Assembly: GCF_963678635.1 (NCBI RefSeq)
Contig: NC_087062.1
Coordinates: forward strand, 59,166,129-59,226,128
Length of the DNA stretch: 60,000 nucleotides
Direction: 5' to 3'
Origin: Symsagittifera roscoffensis
Lineage: Eukaryota; Xenacoelomorpha; Acoela; Convolutidae
Shown: piece after piece, positions 1 through 11,697 of the stretch
How positions within the stretch are numbered: the stretch's first letter is position 1
How the letters are laid out: every line of letters begins with the position of its first letter
The notes under the pieces: model-generated
What the model was told of the DNA's origin: nothing
Database searches by the model: none
What the model saw: the letters and a program-made list of their open reading frames with translations, nothing else
Program-made: the position numbers and the translations under genes

Positions 1-209
1 TAAATGATTGGTATGTTTTGCAACCGCTAGCTTGTGAGATTCAGGGCGCGGCCAGCCCCAGCACAGAATTTGATTTGAGGAAGATTTGTAAGAATCTAAG
101 CATATGCATTGAGGAACCCAGAGCAGGCAGCTTTTCAAATCGGAGAATCTCCCTGGCAAAACAGATTGCGAACTTTTGCACGAAATTTTGTTTTTTGTAC
201 CTTAATTAG
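1..209 (+). pseudogene. C-terminal end of a LINE (non-LTR retrotransposon) ORF2 protein
   Basis: The open frame from base 18 ends in residues resembling the conserved extreme C terminus of a widespread class of invertebrate LINE proteins: a PLACEIQG stretch, then EEPRAGSF, then RISLAKQIAN. In intact relatives this reads as a Gly-Glu-Pro-Arg motif followed by a QRIS-A-Q-GN-like motif after the reverse transcriptase. Only the tail is present because the window begins inside it. A second, more diverged version of the same tail lies at about 2,100-2,290. The segment is too short to be functional. Assignment to a LINE is from remembered family patterns, not a search. Confidence 0.6.
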
Positions 210-218
210 ATTTGTAAA

Positions 219-1060
219 TTGTTTTTTTCTCGTGTTGAGTTGCGTTTAGTTATTGAAGAAACGTATCCCGAATCGATTTCAATTATAGGGACAGCAACAC
301 TTGTCATCTTCTTTTATCATTATCATTTCCATACCTGGAAAAACCCAAGGATCTCGACTGTAATTTGTGATGAAGGGACTCCTGACTGTAACCTCGTTTA
401 CTATGATACTTTCGATTCTACTTAACAAGGTGGTGTTTCCGATGGATGCTTTCCAAGATCTGAGAGACCCTTGTACGTAGTTGAAAATAAGAGACAGTTT
501 TTTTTTACAGAAATGAAAATCTATGACAAATTGGAGTTTCTTCTATTGGAAAATTAATCATTTGATTGAGAAACATGGTATACCTTTCTTTTTACAAAAC
601 ACTGCTTTTGATCATATGTCTACCAAAATTCAAATAATTTACTTAGTGCCTTTCAAGCTCCTTTTGTTATTAACATTCAATGTTTGACTTATTGGTTTTA
701 TCTTTCTCATCATCACTAAAAACCGTCATAACTATTGCGTGGCTAAAAACAGACTCTTTCGCTCCGGAGACGTTCATCCAAAACCAGGTCCGAACATGGG
801 TCTCAGAAAAATATCGAAAAAAACTCGAAGACTACAGAGACAACATCGAAGTCTTATATCTAAACTGCAGAAGTCTAAACATGAAAAAAAACTATCTTGA
901 TGAACTAATGCGCGAGCGCGGATATAACATAATTTATGGACTTTCCGAGACTTGGTTCAAAAACTCAAATGACTATATGCTATGGACACTGAGCAACAAA
1001 CAAGTTACCGCAATTGGCTGCGACAGATCCACGGAGGGCAGTGAGATAAACAGAGGCGGT
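219..1060 (+). repeat. Left arm of an ~840-base inverted repeat
   Basis: This stretch reappears in reverse complement at 2,690-3,525 with scattered substitutions. For example, the bases around 550-630 match the complement of about 3,130-3,220, and the endonuclease-coding part around 850-1,050 matches the complement of 2,710-2,910. The arms are about 1.6 kb apart and enclose a LINE C-terminal region. The bases up to about 430 also recur as a diverged direct repeat at about 2,310-2,640. Two opposite-orientation LINE insertions, or a fold-back duplication, would both explain this. Confidence 0.7.
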
Positions 1061-1335
1061 GGTGTTATGATTTTCAATCCAAAAAACCTAAAACCTAAGC
1101 TTCGTTAAGATTTAATTGTATTCAATGACAAATATGAGAGCAGCTGGGTAGAGTTCAAGACATCCCAAAAAAAGATAAAAATCTCCTTTGATAAACATTA
1201 CCTATAACCCAAAGAAGTCTAACAAAATTGATTTCCTTAATGAACTTACTAGATCTATTGATTATGCTTAAGCTTATCAAAACAAATTTGATACTAATGG
1301 GAGATTACTAATGGGATATTACAAAATTAATGATA
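680..1335 (+). pseudogene. Non-LTR retrotransposon endonuclease domain (APE type), decayed
   Basis: The 142-residue frame contains the N-terminal hallmarks of an apurinic-like LINE endonuclease: VLYLNCRSL (the conserved Asn-Arg-Ser-Leu opening), then IIYGLSETWF (the Glu-Thr-Trp motif), then a Gly-rich RGGGVMIF strand. After a stop at 1,106-1,108 the homology continues in shifted frames (NPKKSNKIDFLNEL, then a degraded LMGDYN-like motif near 1,300-1,325). The domain would nick target DNA for target-primed reverse transcription. Stops and a frameshift show it is dead. The sequence then joins directly to a post-RT region, so the RT is missing here. Confidence 0.75.
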
Positions 1336-2310
1336 GCCACCTTTTTGCAAAAAGTTTTCTCGGCAGTCAAAAGTAGCTTGGGTGTAATTTCTGCTCGCCT
1401 GATGGCTTCACCCGCTTATTTAGCCTCAGCAAAAGGAGCGAAAGCTACCTTAAAAGAGATTTTTGGTTAGGAGAACGGATATAGAACATATAAAGATGCA
1501 TTAAAATTCTGGTTTGATTCAGCAAAACGTGAAGTAGATCCGGAAAACGAAAACCAAAAAAAATTGGATGGAGCGCTTTTTTGATAAAGAAGTGTGAATG
1601 AAATTAGAACCTACTGATGTGAAAAAAAAGTTTCAATGCTTGCCAGGATAAGTTCAGACCGCAATGGTTGAATGTCTTACCGTGTAAAAAACTAAGATGG
1701 TAAATGTCAAATCAGGAGCTTAGAATTGCAACTGGACTCCACCTGGGTTAAAAGTTTCTGAAAAAAACCGTAATGCATTTGCGGAAAAGATTTAACCGAA
1801 GTTGGTTCGCATAACCTATCTTGGCTCAAAAGGCAGGGAGAGTCTCTAGACACTCAAATGAGAACGCATTATAAGCGAAGTTCCGCCTCCACTTATATTC
1901 CTTCTGTTTCAGAACCACGACACTCAACATGACAGGTCAGAAACGACCAGACGGTTTGACGCTCGTGTCATGGGCTGTTGGTAGGCAGCTCCTGTGAGAT
2001 GCAACGGTAGTTGACTCCATAGCCCCTAGAAGATTAAGCGCAGGCTCGGTTTGTTATCCCGAAAAGGCCGCGGCCAAGGCTAAACATCGAAAATCTGACA
2101 GTTATAGAGATTTGATTATTGGTGGATATATTTTTCATGCAATAGTTTTTGAACTTCAGGATGCCGCCGGCCCTAGCACTTAGATCTTTCTGAATAATCT
2201 TTGTAAGAAACTGTGCACGAGTATAGTAACGAGAATCTCAGCGCAGGTAGTTCTCCTAATCGGAGAATTTCCTTCGCAATACAAGTTGCGAACACTGATA
2301 GTGTGCTCGG
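1336..2310 (+). pseudogene. LINE ORF2 post-RT C-terminal region, decayed
   Basis: Several frames together carry the conserved region that follows RT in many invertebrate LINE proteins. They show a LASPAYLASA-like helix near 1,400, SNQELRIATGLHLG near 1,710, a CGK..H..S zinc-like remnant near 1,770-1,840, and a degraded KRPDGLTL-like motif with WDAT-like residues near 1,945-2,010. An Ala-rich stretch with KHRKSDSYRDLI follows near 2,070-2,110, then a tail paralogous to bases 18-165. Many stops and frameshifts break it. The RPDG...D-T pattern recalls a restriction-like nuclease fold, but I cannot establish that. It lies between the two inverted arms. Confidence 0.55.
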
Positions 2311-2689
2311 CTTTATTACTGATGAAACATTTGTCGAATAAATGTTATTTATAGAGCCAAGGGAGCAAAAGCGCAGCTTTATATAAATCAATGATAGACC
2401 CGTAAACTCATATCAGGTCAGTCTTTTTGAGTCATTTTCAACTAAGGTTTATTCTGTGAGGAAGTTGATTTTTTCAATTTCGTTGGCTTGATTCCCAACC
2501 ATCTGACACTCGCAAGTTCTATCCACATTATGTTTTAATCTTCCATATCTTCAAAATTCCGAGGATTTTGACTAGAAAATATGATGATGGGAGTCCTGAC
2601 TGTAACCTCGGTTACCATGATATTTTCGACCTTCTGATCAATCGAATGATTATTAACAAAAGATTGTTTTTGGATTGAGAATCATAAAT
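2311..2689 (+). repeat. Diverged direct repeat of bases ~210-470, no gene seen
   Basis: This AT-rich stretch follows the LINE tail exactly as bases 210-470 follow the first tail. Around 2,600-2,630 the sequence GGAGTCCTGACTGTAACCTC closely matches 374-393. No open frame of interest is visible on the plus strand. It is probably the 3' flank shared by both copies. Confidence 0.5.
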
Positions 2690-3525
2690 TCACCGCCTCT
2701 GCTTTTCTCACTGCCCTCCGCGGATCTGCCACAGCGAAATGCGGTAACTAGTTATTTGTTCAGTGTCCATAATTTATAGTCGTTTGAATTTTTGAACCAT
2801 GTCTCGGAGAGTCCATATATTGTGTTATATCCGCGCTCGCGCATTAGTTCATCAAGATAGTCTTTTTTCCTGTTTAGAATTCTGCAGTTTAGATGTAAGA
2901 CTTCGATGTTGCCTCTGTAGTCTTCGAGTTTTTTCCGATATTTTTCAGAGACTCATGTTCAAACCTGGATTTGGATGAACGTCTCCGGAAGGAAAGAGTC
3001 TGTTTTCGAGCCACGCAGTAGTTATAACGGTTTATAGTGATGATGAGAATGATAAAACCAATAGATCAAATAATGATCATGTTAATAACAAAGTGAGCTT
3101 AAATGGCATTAGGTTTTTTGTTTGAAATTTGGTAGACATATGAGCAAAAGCTATTTTGTAAAAAGAAAAGTATACCATGTTTCTCAATCAAGTGATTAAT
3201 TTTCCAATAGAAGAAACTCCAATTTGTCATAGATTTTCATCTCTGTAAAAAAAACTGTCTCTTTTTTTCAATTACGTACAAGGGTCTCTCAGATCTTGGA
3301 AAGCATCCATCGGAAACACCATCTTGTTAAGTAGAATCGAAATTATCATAGTAAACGAGGTTACAGTCAGGTGTCCCTTCATCACAAATTACAGTCAAAA
3401 TCCTTGGGTTTCTCCAGATATGGAAGTGTTAATGATGAAAGAAGATAAAAAAATTGATACGGGTTACGTTTCTTCAATAAATACACACATTTCAACACGA
3501 GAAAAACTATTATACAATTCCAATT
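2690..3525 (-). pseudogene. Right arm of the inverted repeat, with a second endonuclease fragment
   Basis: Reverse complement of 219-1,060. On the minus strand between about 3,060 and 2,690 it encodes the same LINE endonuclease start (Leu-Asn-Arg-Leu and Glu-Thr-Trp region, then the Gly-rich strand), interrupted by small differences. No full open frame remains. Its value is as a dated partner of the left arm: the two arms differ by scattered substitutions and short indels, so the duplication is not brand new. Confidence 0.65.
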
Positions 3526-3599
3526 AGGGTACAATAAAAAAAATTTGTCGAAGGTTTTTTTTTCATTTTTTGTTCCGAGTACGCAAGCGGCGTTCGCAA

Positions 3600-4400
3600 T
3601 ATGTTTTGCCAGGCATTAAAAAGAGATTACAAACTAAACTATCTTGATTGTGACAAAAAAGAATCTTTGGACACATTTCCAACGCCATATAACTTAAAAG
3701 TTGCAACAAACCACTCAGCTACGGTAATTTTAAAAACAAAGCTGAAAAAAGGCGAAAAAAAATTTACCTTTGATACGCACAATCAATGCAAATCAAACTT
3801 TTCAGAAGAAATTTTGAGCAACAAAAAAGAAATCAAAAAAATCTGCAAATAAAAACCACTTATATAAAACCTGTTTGGAGACTCAAAAACAAACTTTTTG
3901 AAAATGGCGAAATTTTCAAAAAATTCAAAGGATAAAAGCCAAACTGCTCTCACGTTTAATCTACTGATCAACACAAACCACTCAGCTACCATAATTTTAA
4001 TTATAGAGCTGAAAAAAAGGCGAAAAAAATTATACCTTTTATACACCCAATCTTCGACAAATCAAACTTTTCAGTAGAAAATTTCAAGATGAATCTATCA
4101 AAAAATAATTGGGAGCTTTTTTATCAGCAATATTTTCCAGAAATGTTTCAAATTTTCAACTCAAAAGTAGTTGATTGCAAAAAAAATCGCCACCAAAAAC
4201 AATTAATATACGTAATGATGAGCCAAAAATTAATCTCTAAGACGAAATTTCTAATTAACAAATATTCATATCAAAACCCACTGGGCAACAAAAATGAAAT
4301 ACCGAACAAAATAATAGAAAATCAAAAAAATCTGCAAAACAAATCACTAATATAAAATCTGTTCGGAGAATCAAAAAAAAAGTTTTTGGAAAAGGGCAAA
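3600..4400 (+). repeat. Lys-rich low-complexity region with local direct repeats
   Basis: Short open frames (3,601-3,852 and 4,089-4,355) encode Lys/Asn-rich peptides with no recognised domain. Bases 3,714-3,910 and 3,972-4,100 share phrases (CTCAGCTACSATAATTTTAA, GCTGAAAAAA-GGCGAAAAAA, TCAAACTTTTCAG), and the AATCTGCAAA...AAAATCTGTTCGGAGA-like part recurs near 4,330-4,370. The region lies directly upstream of a LINE RT remnant and may be the ORF1 or linker portion of that element. That is inference; the A-richness alone can also create such frames. Confidence 0.35.
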
Positions 4401-4744
4401 TTTTTTTAACTACAATTGTTCAAAATTAGGCTATTTCATTGACACAAAAAACAAGAATAGCTTACCCGCACAAATTGAAGCAAAAAAAATTAAGAAGAAC
4501 ACTTTGTTACCCAAAAAAAAGGAAAAACATTTTTTTTTCTAATAATAAATGAATTTGAATGCAAAAAGAAAATAACCAATCCTAATGCAAGAAAGCCGCC
4601 AGTTCCGTCCGATCTTCTGGCATGGTTGTGATAGAAACTCAAGAGAGACCTTGTAAGGCCGATTTGAAAAAGATTACATAGAGTTAGCATAAAATTTCGA
4701 GACAGATATTCTAGACAATATCAATAACAGATGCATTATAAAGA

Positions 4745-6060
4745 TTATTCGAAAAACTGTTGCATAAGCAAATAAATGAATTTCTTTTAGGCAATAACTT
4801 ACTAAACAAAACACAATGCGGATTTAAATCATCATATTCTACTATGGATGCAACATTTTACTGTACTGAATTCTTCCGAAATTGTATGGACAGAATAAAA
4901 AGCGTCATGTTATCCTTATTAAATCTTTCAAAAGCTTTTGAGTCAATTGATCATAGTTTTCCTAATATTAAATTAAGTAGTTAACGTTTCTCAGAATCGG
5001 CTATTGAAGAAACAAAAGACTAGAGAAAATTAAATCGAAACGGACTGAATATCACTCAACCATGTTGTGCCTCCACATTTAATTTGAAACCTCTATGTAA
5101 AAGATCTAAGCGAAAAAAACTACCCGAAAATTGCAAAGTAGTGCAATATGCAGATGATACCCTAATTTTCATCAATCTTCAGAACATTAACACTACTCTT
5201 CACGAACTTCACAAAGCATTACTTAAAACTAATCACTCACAAAACTGAGCTGACTGATTTCGGCAAGAAGCAAAGCAGAAGGGGCCAAAATAAACACAGC
5301 ATATAGCTAGATGATTGTATTTTTGAAGAAGTTATCCTTGATCAATATCTCTCGTTTCAAGGCGAAGTGAAAAAAAAACTTGAGAAAAAAGGCTGGTGGT
5401 ATTAAAACACTGCAATCAATTAAAAAACCACTATCATTCAAGACTCAAAATTTATTAATGAACCCCTTGGTATGTAGTCATCCACATTACCCATCCATAC
5501 TCTTAAGCTGAATAACAAAACATTCAGCCATATCACTCGAAATTCAGCTTAGCTGGGCAATTAAAAATGCTACAAAAGAAAGCAACTCGATTTTTTATCA
5601 AATTTGAAACTGAATCACCAAGTTCTATTAGTATCAAGGTTCCTCGTTTGGAATTGATTATGTCATCTCTGGAAAAATAACTTAACCAGCAAGCACAAAA
5701 ACAAATAAAAAACAGTTGCAGGGAAGAAAACAAAATAAACAAAAATTTATAAATCCAGGAACGATTTGAAGGTTATTACATTGAAAATTGCTTCTTCGGA
5801 AATTCAGCTTGACTCTAGAATCAAATTCACGACCATGACACTAAGTTGGTTTTCAAATGTATATTTTTCAGACATCAAAATTTATATTGAAAAACTATTT
5901 CTTATCTATTTCAAGGAAGATCCATCAGTGGCAACCTTTTTTTTTTACATTTACCAGAAAACATCAATCAAAGCCCCTTAGTTCAACTCGAGACCTGGAT
6001 CGTGACTGAACCAAATTAAAATGCTTATGCAGACAGAGCAATTTCGCAAGATAGAATTTC
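4745..6060 (+). pseudogene. Decayed LINE reverse transcriptase (CR1/Jockey-like), plus strand
   Basis: The 4,760-4,984 frame begins INEFLLGNNLLNKTQCGF, then YSTMDA and LLNLSKAFESIDH. These match the QFGF-x-ST and DLSKAFD-x-DH blocks of non-LTR RTs, with the first catalytic Asp replaced. In other frames VQYADDTLIF (the YADD catalytic box) lies at about 5,145-5,175, and a GIKTLQSIKK..PSILLS thumb-like region at about 5,390-5,510. Terminal residues around PLVQLETWIV occur near 5,970. Stops and indels occur throughout. The endonuclease is not visible immediately upstream, so the copy is 5'-truncated or too decayed to see. The same thumb block occurs in the minus-strand LINE at about 7,130, so the two are related. 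Confidence 0.75.
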
Positions 6061-6520
6061 AAATAAGGACACAGAAGAAAAGCTGACTGGTCATATGAAT
6101 CGAAAATGGACAATTTGAAACTTTGCGATGGTGGCAAAATCTCAATTTACATACCTTCACTATCAAAATGCCAAAAAAAACACGAACTCTGGACGCCAAA
6201 AAAGAAAATCATCTCAAAAATTGTTGGGTCATGAGAGAACAACAAATAAATAATCAGTCTCCAAGAAGCCAAGCGTCGAAAATTGTACAGGAAATATAAA
6301 TTTCAGCAACAAGAAAGCCGATGAAACTACAACTGTCATGTCTTGTCTCGGTAGCAAGTTCATCGAAGGATTAAAACTTGGAACGGTAAAATCTAAATTT
6401 TTGTTGAATGACAGATTAAATAAAATAGACAGTTAAATTGCAAAATGAAATTAGTTTCAAATGTGCAAGCGTATGTCAGATATTAATGAAAATTAGGTGA
6501 AAATAAATTTACATTACTAA
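5981..6520 (+). other. Block shared with 35,545-35,935; possible remnant coding
   Basis: Bases about 6,040-6,430 align in the same orientation with 35,545-35,935 at clearly reduced identity. Translated in matching frames, both contain a peptide with a MPxKxRxLxA-like stretch, and another with NKKAD...SCL...F.(E/K)G.K then (K/T)SK.LLND. Peptide similarity persisting where the DNA has drifted suggests past coding. No domain is recognised and no full frame survives. The block overlaps the tail of the plus-strand LINE. Confidence 0.4.
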
Positions 6521-6669
6521 ACGTGTTTGATTTATTCATGCATATCAAAGATCAAAAATATGACAAATTGAGTTTTTTCCCTAATTGAACCTAAAAACTT
6601 TCCATGATAATTTACCATAGATTGCCACCAATGGGTTCTTGTTAAAAAATCAAAGAAGTTTGTTTAATT
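6521..6669. other. AT-rich spacer, nothing recognised
   Basis: A short interval between the 3' ends of two convergent LINE remnants. I see no open frame or repeat beyond A/T runs. Confidence 0.4.
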
Positions 6670-9331
6670 GATCTTCGCTCGTTTGGAGTTTGGATGATGG
6701 TATAAACCATAAAAAAACTTTGTCATCTATAAACCTTTCCATATCATTGCTGTTGACTTAAAAAACGGTTTTTCTACAATTTGTCTGTTATATCTTTCTA
6801 CGAAGCATAAATTTATGATTCTCATACTTGTGTCATTTCGGTATTTTTTGGTTTGAGTTTTTGTTTAGCCAGGTAACAGTTGCATAAAATTTTTTCAACA
6901 AGAATTATTGGTATAGGAATTATATTTTACTTCAATTTGAATTCAGACAATGACTGAAACTTAGCACGACCGCAAAATTTTTTTTTATGGCCTAGTTCTG
7001 TTGCTTTTTAATGAAATCAGTAGATTTGCTGATATTCCGCTCAAAATTACGTTCGGGTAAGGATGATGAATTGCAACTGGTGCGTTCATAATTAATAGGC
7101 AGTTTTTGATTGATTGCAGTGTTTTAAATCCGCAAACCGTTTTCTTAGAATTGCTCTAGTTTCCTCTTGAAACGATAGAAATTGATCTAATATCACTCCG
7201 AGGTGTTAGATCTTGCTTTTTAAGGATGATTTGGTCTAATGTAATTGAAAGCTTTTGTGTTCAAATTTTTTTTGCGGAAGATGAGAAGTTCCTTTTTTAA
7301 AGTTCACTTGTAATGAAATTTGATAAATATTGGCAAATTTTTTCTGGTTTTTTTATTACTAGATCAGCCTTTCGATTTTCACAAAAAAAGGGTCATCTGC
7401 ATACTGTACTATTTTCTCACGATTTAGGTATTTTTTTGATTAAGTGGTTGATATATAGATTACAGATCAGGGATCCCAAAACGGTGCCCTGAGGGACACT
7501 TTGGTGCAATGAAATCCAATCTGAATCAATGTTGTTGACAATCATTTTCTGTTGTCGGTGCTGATGAAAGAAATTATCATTTCAATTGCAGTTTTGAAAA
7601 ACTATAGTGATTCAAATTTTTGTAAGAGAAACTTATATTCAAAAGATCCGAATGCTTTGGAAAAGTCAATTAAAGAGCAAGCAACAAATTTGTTTCAATT
7701 GCTTAGTTTTCTGAAAAATTCGCTGCAGAAAATAATTGCATCTAATGATGAAGACGAGGTTCTGAATCGAATTGGTTGTTTTTAAGCATGTTTTGGGATG
7801 AAAAATATTCTTTTATTTCTTTGTATAAAACTTTCAATTATTTTTGATAATACACCTGTTATTGAGATAGGTTTGTAGTTTTTTTTAGTTTTGAATCATT
7901 TTTTCTTGTTTATTGGTGACAATGGCTTTTTAAAGGTTAATCGAGAAAATTTTTAGATCTTCATTGAAAAGGAAAGTAAGGTGTGCGTATACTCCCTTGC
8001 AACCGTCTTCCAGTCTCCATGTTGAAAAGACTCCGGTGGCTTTTTCAAATTAATTTTTAAAAGTTCTATTTGGCTATCAGCGCTGTTAGAACATCTGAAC
8101 AAAAACTAACTGAATGAAAGAGGTCCGGAACGTTGCAACGTTATCATAAAACCATCCAAGTTGAAAACTTAAAGTAAAGCTGGTTTGTCGTTTTGAAATT
8201 ATTTATAAATAATTCAACTACGGAGTTTTTCAGAAGAGAAACATGATTTGCTGATTTGTTTGAGTTTCTAATATCATTGATAAAGTTCCAATTTTCACCC
8301 TCCTTTTCTGAGCAGAAAAGTTACGATATGAATTGTTCATCCTTGAAATTCACACTTTTTGTCGCTGCGGATAAAAAATGATTTGGGGCACATTTTTTAA
8401 TAAGAAACACAATGTTGCTGGTGGAACTGTACATTGACTCAACATCATTTTGCTTGTAAAAACTTTCCCAGTTGAATCTAGTAGTTTTTGATTTCTTTTC
8501 TTCTTCAGAGTAAAAATTTGTATCCTAGATTCTGCGTTTAAATGGTATAGTTTTAGCAGGAAGCTTTGGTTCAGCAATAGGAATTGTGCCTAAAGGCTCT
8601 GTTTTGAAGAAAAGCCTGAATAACCTTGTTTTATTTGGTTGATCTTCAAGGAAAGATCGCTTATAACATAGTCATTTAGGATTTTAGAATGAGTGGATAC
8701 AGTTTTTTTAGTAACATTAAGGATGCAAGGAACAAGAGTTGTATCAAGAGACTCTTTTTTGTCCGCGTTAAGGTAATTCCGCTTTTAATCACCCATTAAG
8801 ATTAAATTGAATTAGTAGGATTGCGCATTGTCAACTTAATTGGCAGGTTCATCGAAGAACTCAACGTTATTTGTTTTGCACGGATTGTAGAAAATATTCA
8901 ATAGCGTTTAACTATCGTTTTTTAAAAAAGTTGTTTTGATTTCAATCCAGATGCTGTCGTATTTTTTATGAAGATGGTTTAGTTGTTGCCGTGGTTTTGG
9001 GTTAATTTTTCAGGTATTAGGAGCATCACTTTACCTTTTTTTGTTTTTTTGCTGGCTTTCAAAAATCTATTGCATCAAAAAGCAACGTATTGTGTACTAT
9101 CAAGAGTCCAAAGGAGTTGATCATTTGACCCATTGACCAAGTTTCCAAAAAGCCAAAAATTGTGTTTTCCCCGCTTCTTTTCAGATCTGAAGGATTCCTT
9201 GCTAAGCTTCTATAGTTTAAATAAAAGACTTTAAATTTGCTTATGTGGTTCATCAATTTGTTTATGATGCTACATATAGTGATGTTAGATATATATGTTG
9301 TTTTTGTGCTTATAGCACACTCGAGAGGCAC
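6670..9331 (-). pseudogene. Near full-length decayed LINE with endonuclease and RT, minus strand
   Basis: Read on the minus strand from 9,331, the element opens with an endonuclease start (VFYLNYRSL, then FGFLETW) and a degraded LMGD box near 8,810. A conserved linker containing LKKKRNQKLLDSTGKVFTSK lies at about 8,530-8,460. The RT shows KPISITGVLSKIIESF near 7,860, a DFSKAFGS-like box near 7,660, SVPQGTVLGSLI near 7,505-7,460 and QYADDPF near 7,415-7,395, then the thumb (FKTLQSIKNCL) near 7,130. Domain order and boxes fit the CR1/Jockey side of non-LTR elements. Frameshifts and stops are frequent. The linker is also found as a loose fragment at 13,587-13,765. Confidence 0.75.
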
Positions 9332-9394
9332 TAGTTCACAAAAAAAGTGCGCTTGAGAAGCACATAAAAATTTTTATTTGAAAAAATTATGACA

Positions 9395-11497
9395 ACCCAT
9401 GGAAAAACTTTCTCTTAGAATTTTATTCAATATTTGGTAGGTTATTTGTTGTTCTGTTCCACATGGAATGATTTTAAAAATACTAGATAAAATTATGAAC
9501 CGGTTCATTCCAGTAAAAACTTTTTGCCAGTCTTATTTAAAGAATTCATCTTAACCAGAATCGATATCGGCGCAGCACTCGATTATGTGGCAATTTTTTT
9601 TGCCCGCTAAAGTTTTGATGACAAAATCGGGTCCGAGTGACGTAGTATAAAGATCATAAGAACTTTGTAAAGGGCTTATTTGCTTAGCTTATTGAACTCG
9701 TTAGAAATTATTTTTGGCTAGACATTTTAATTTCAACTGAAGTATGATTCAAATCGATGAATAATTTATTCTAGGTGAATTTAGCATTAGGCGCATTTGA
9801 TTTGATTAGCCAAATCTGTTTTTTTTTTTTTAGGGGTCAATTTTTTTTTATAATTTGGGGTATGTTCAATCGAGGAATGATTTAACTAATTTGATGATAG
9901 TTTGTAAACGGCCTCATTCTCCATTCTCTCTTTACAACACAAATACTTTTTAACGCGGGTTAATTTTTTTCACCAAGGCAGTTTCGGCTGAATTGAAAGT
10001 GCACCTTTCTATTTGAGAGTGCAATTTCTTGATACAACTCAATATTTTGATGCAATTTTGATATGAGCACTCGAAATACTTTTTTAAAAAATTAACTAGG
10101 GTAATTTAGGGTAAATTGAAAAATCGAGCAAACTTTTTTTTAGCTAAGGTAATTTCAGGTAGTTTCAATTGAGGATTGAAATACATTTTAGACGCGTTCA
10201 ATTTCTTTTTACATTTAAATATCTTTTTAAATAACTTTTCTAATTCAAAAAAATTTTTTTCATTTTTACAAGCTTTTCCATTTGAATAGATTAACTTTTA
10301 CTAAGTTTTGACTGTTATCGTGATGTGTTTTGAATTACGAAAGTCTTTATCAATAAGCTGGCTTTTTTTATAAATACGAGTTTTTCCATCAAGGTTAGGA
10401 CACGAAAAAAATTCAGAAAACGAATATTTCTTATGACAACTTTTTTATCAAAAAATTGACTGATTTCTAGCAATGACCTGTTTTCTGAAAAAGAAACTGT
10501 TCAATTTCTAGCACGGACAACAAACAGTGCAGCGACTGCTAGCAGAAAAAAAAACAATTGGATGATGCTCTCAACAATCAATTCGTAGCTTCTCAATCTT
10601 ACTATGCGGAGGTAAACAAGGGCAATTTAAATATCGAAAATAACAAACGTAAAAATGCTTCTGACGGTAGAAAGCTCAGAAAAAGAGCGTGAATTTCAAG
10701 CAACATCTTGGTCGATTTTAACACGGAAAGAAGGGTCTAAAGCAATATCGAAAAAAACTGAAAAACTTGACTGGGAAGAACTTTCATCAATTTTACTATG
10801 TGCAAACAATCTGATATAAAAGCATTCATTATTTCTAGCAAAAAAAATCCAGCCATAATGCACTTTTCATCAAAAAAGTCAACCATTGAAAAAATTTTCC
10901 AATTTTTATTATGCAGTCGAGAAGCAAAATCATCAAATATTACATATATACAACTGATTTTTCTGGATATAAAGATTATTTCATTTGTTTTTATAACAGA
11001 TGCGATAAATTCTGGTCATTTTTGATGGTTTTTATTATCAAATTTGAAATCTGAGTTGCTCCAATTACAGGTTTTCATATAGTGAAAATGTTAAACATGG
11101 TTGGTTTGTTTTCAAAACATATGCTAACCCAGTTCCATCCAAGCAATGTTTACATTTTTGAAACCAAGCATGAGATGTGTACCCATTCGATCTAAAACAA
11201 ATTTGACTAAAATTTCAATGCACTCAGCCATGACAAAATTCACAGTCCTTCAAAACTTAAGCCAATTGCTGCAAGTATCAAACGGTAAAAAAATAAATAC
11301 TTTAACTGTTTAACTATATTGAATCACTTCGCTAGTGTGCGTCATGTTGATGAAATTCTACAAAATGAAGATTTTTTGAACGAAACAAAGTATCGAGAAC
11401 GTAGTTCTTCTATAAATCAGTAATAATCTAAATGAAATCACTGAACTTTTGATTTTGAATTTTAAACAAAAGCAAATTAAATTCGGATTTTGGTCTC
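9395..11497. repeat. Mosaic repeat array, unit 1 (diverged copy)
   Basis: This contains, in order, the blocks that recur downstream: CAACCCATGGAAAAA (9,393), a GTTGTTCTGTTC block (9,449), GAATCGATATCGGCGC (9,561), GAACTCGTTA (9,697) and CTTACTATGCGGAGG (10,599). After these come ACTGGATATAAAGATTATTTC (10,961), GTTTGTTTTCAAAACATATGC (11,105) and TAGTGTGCGTCATGTTGATG (11,333). It is the most diverged copy of the set and is interrupted on the right by the N run. Small open frames in it are not conserved as intact frames in other copies, so I do not call genes. Confidence 0.7.
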
Positions 11498-11697
11498 NNN
11501 NNNNNNNNNNNNNNNNNNNNNNNNNNNNNNNNNNNNNNNNNNNNNNNNNNNNNNNNNNNNNNNNNNNNNNNNNNNNNNNNNNNNNNNNNNNNNNNNNNNN
11601 NNNNNNNNNNNNNNNNNNNNNNNNNNNNNNNNNNNNNNNNNNNNNNNNNNNNNNNNNNNNNNNNNNNNNNNNNNNNNNNNNNNNNNNNNNNNNNNNN
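11498..11697. other. Assembly gap (200 N)
   Basis: Exactly 200 N. The left flank ends in TTTTGGTCTC and the right flank resumes with TCTCAACAATCAG in a different part of the repeat unit, so repeat sequence has been collapsed or omitted here. Gap size is probably a placeholder. Confidence 0.95.
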
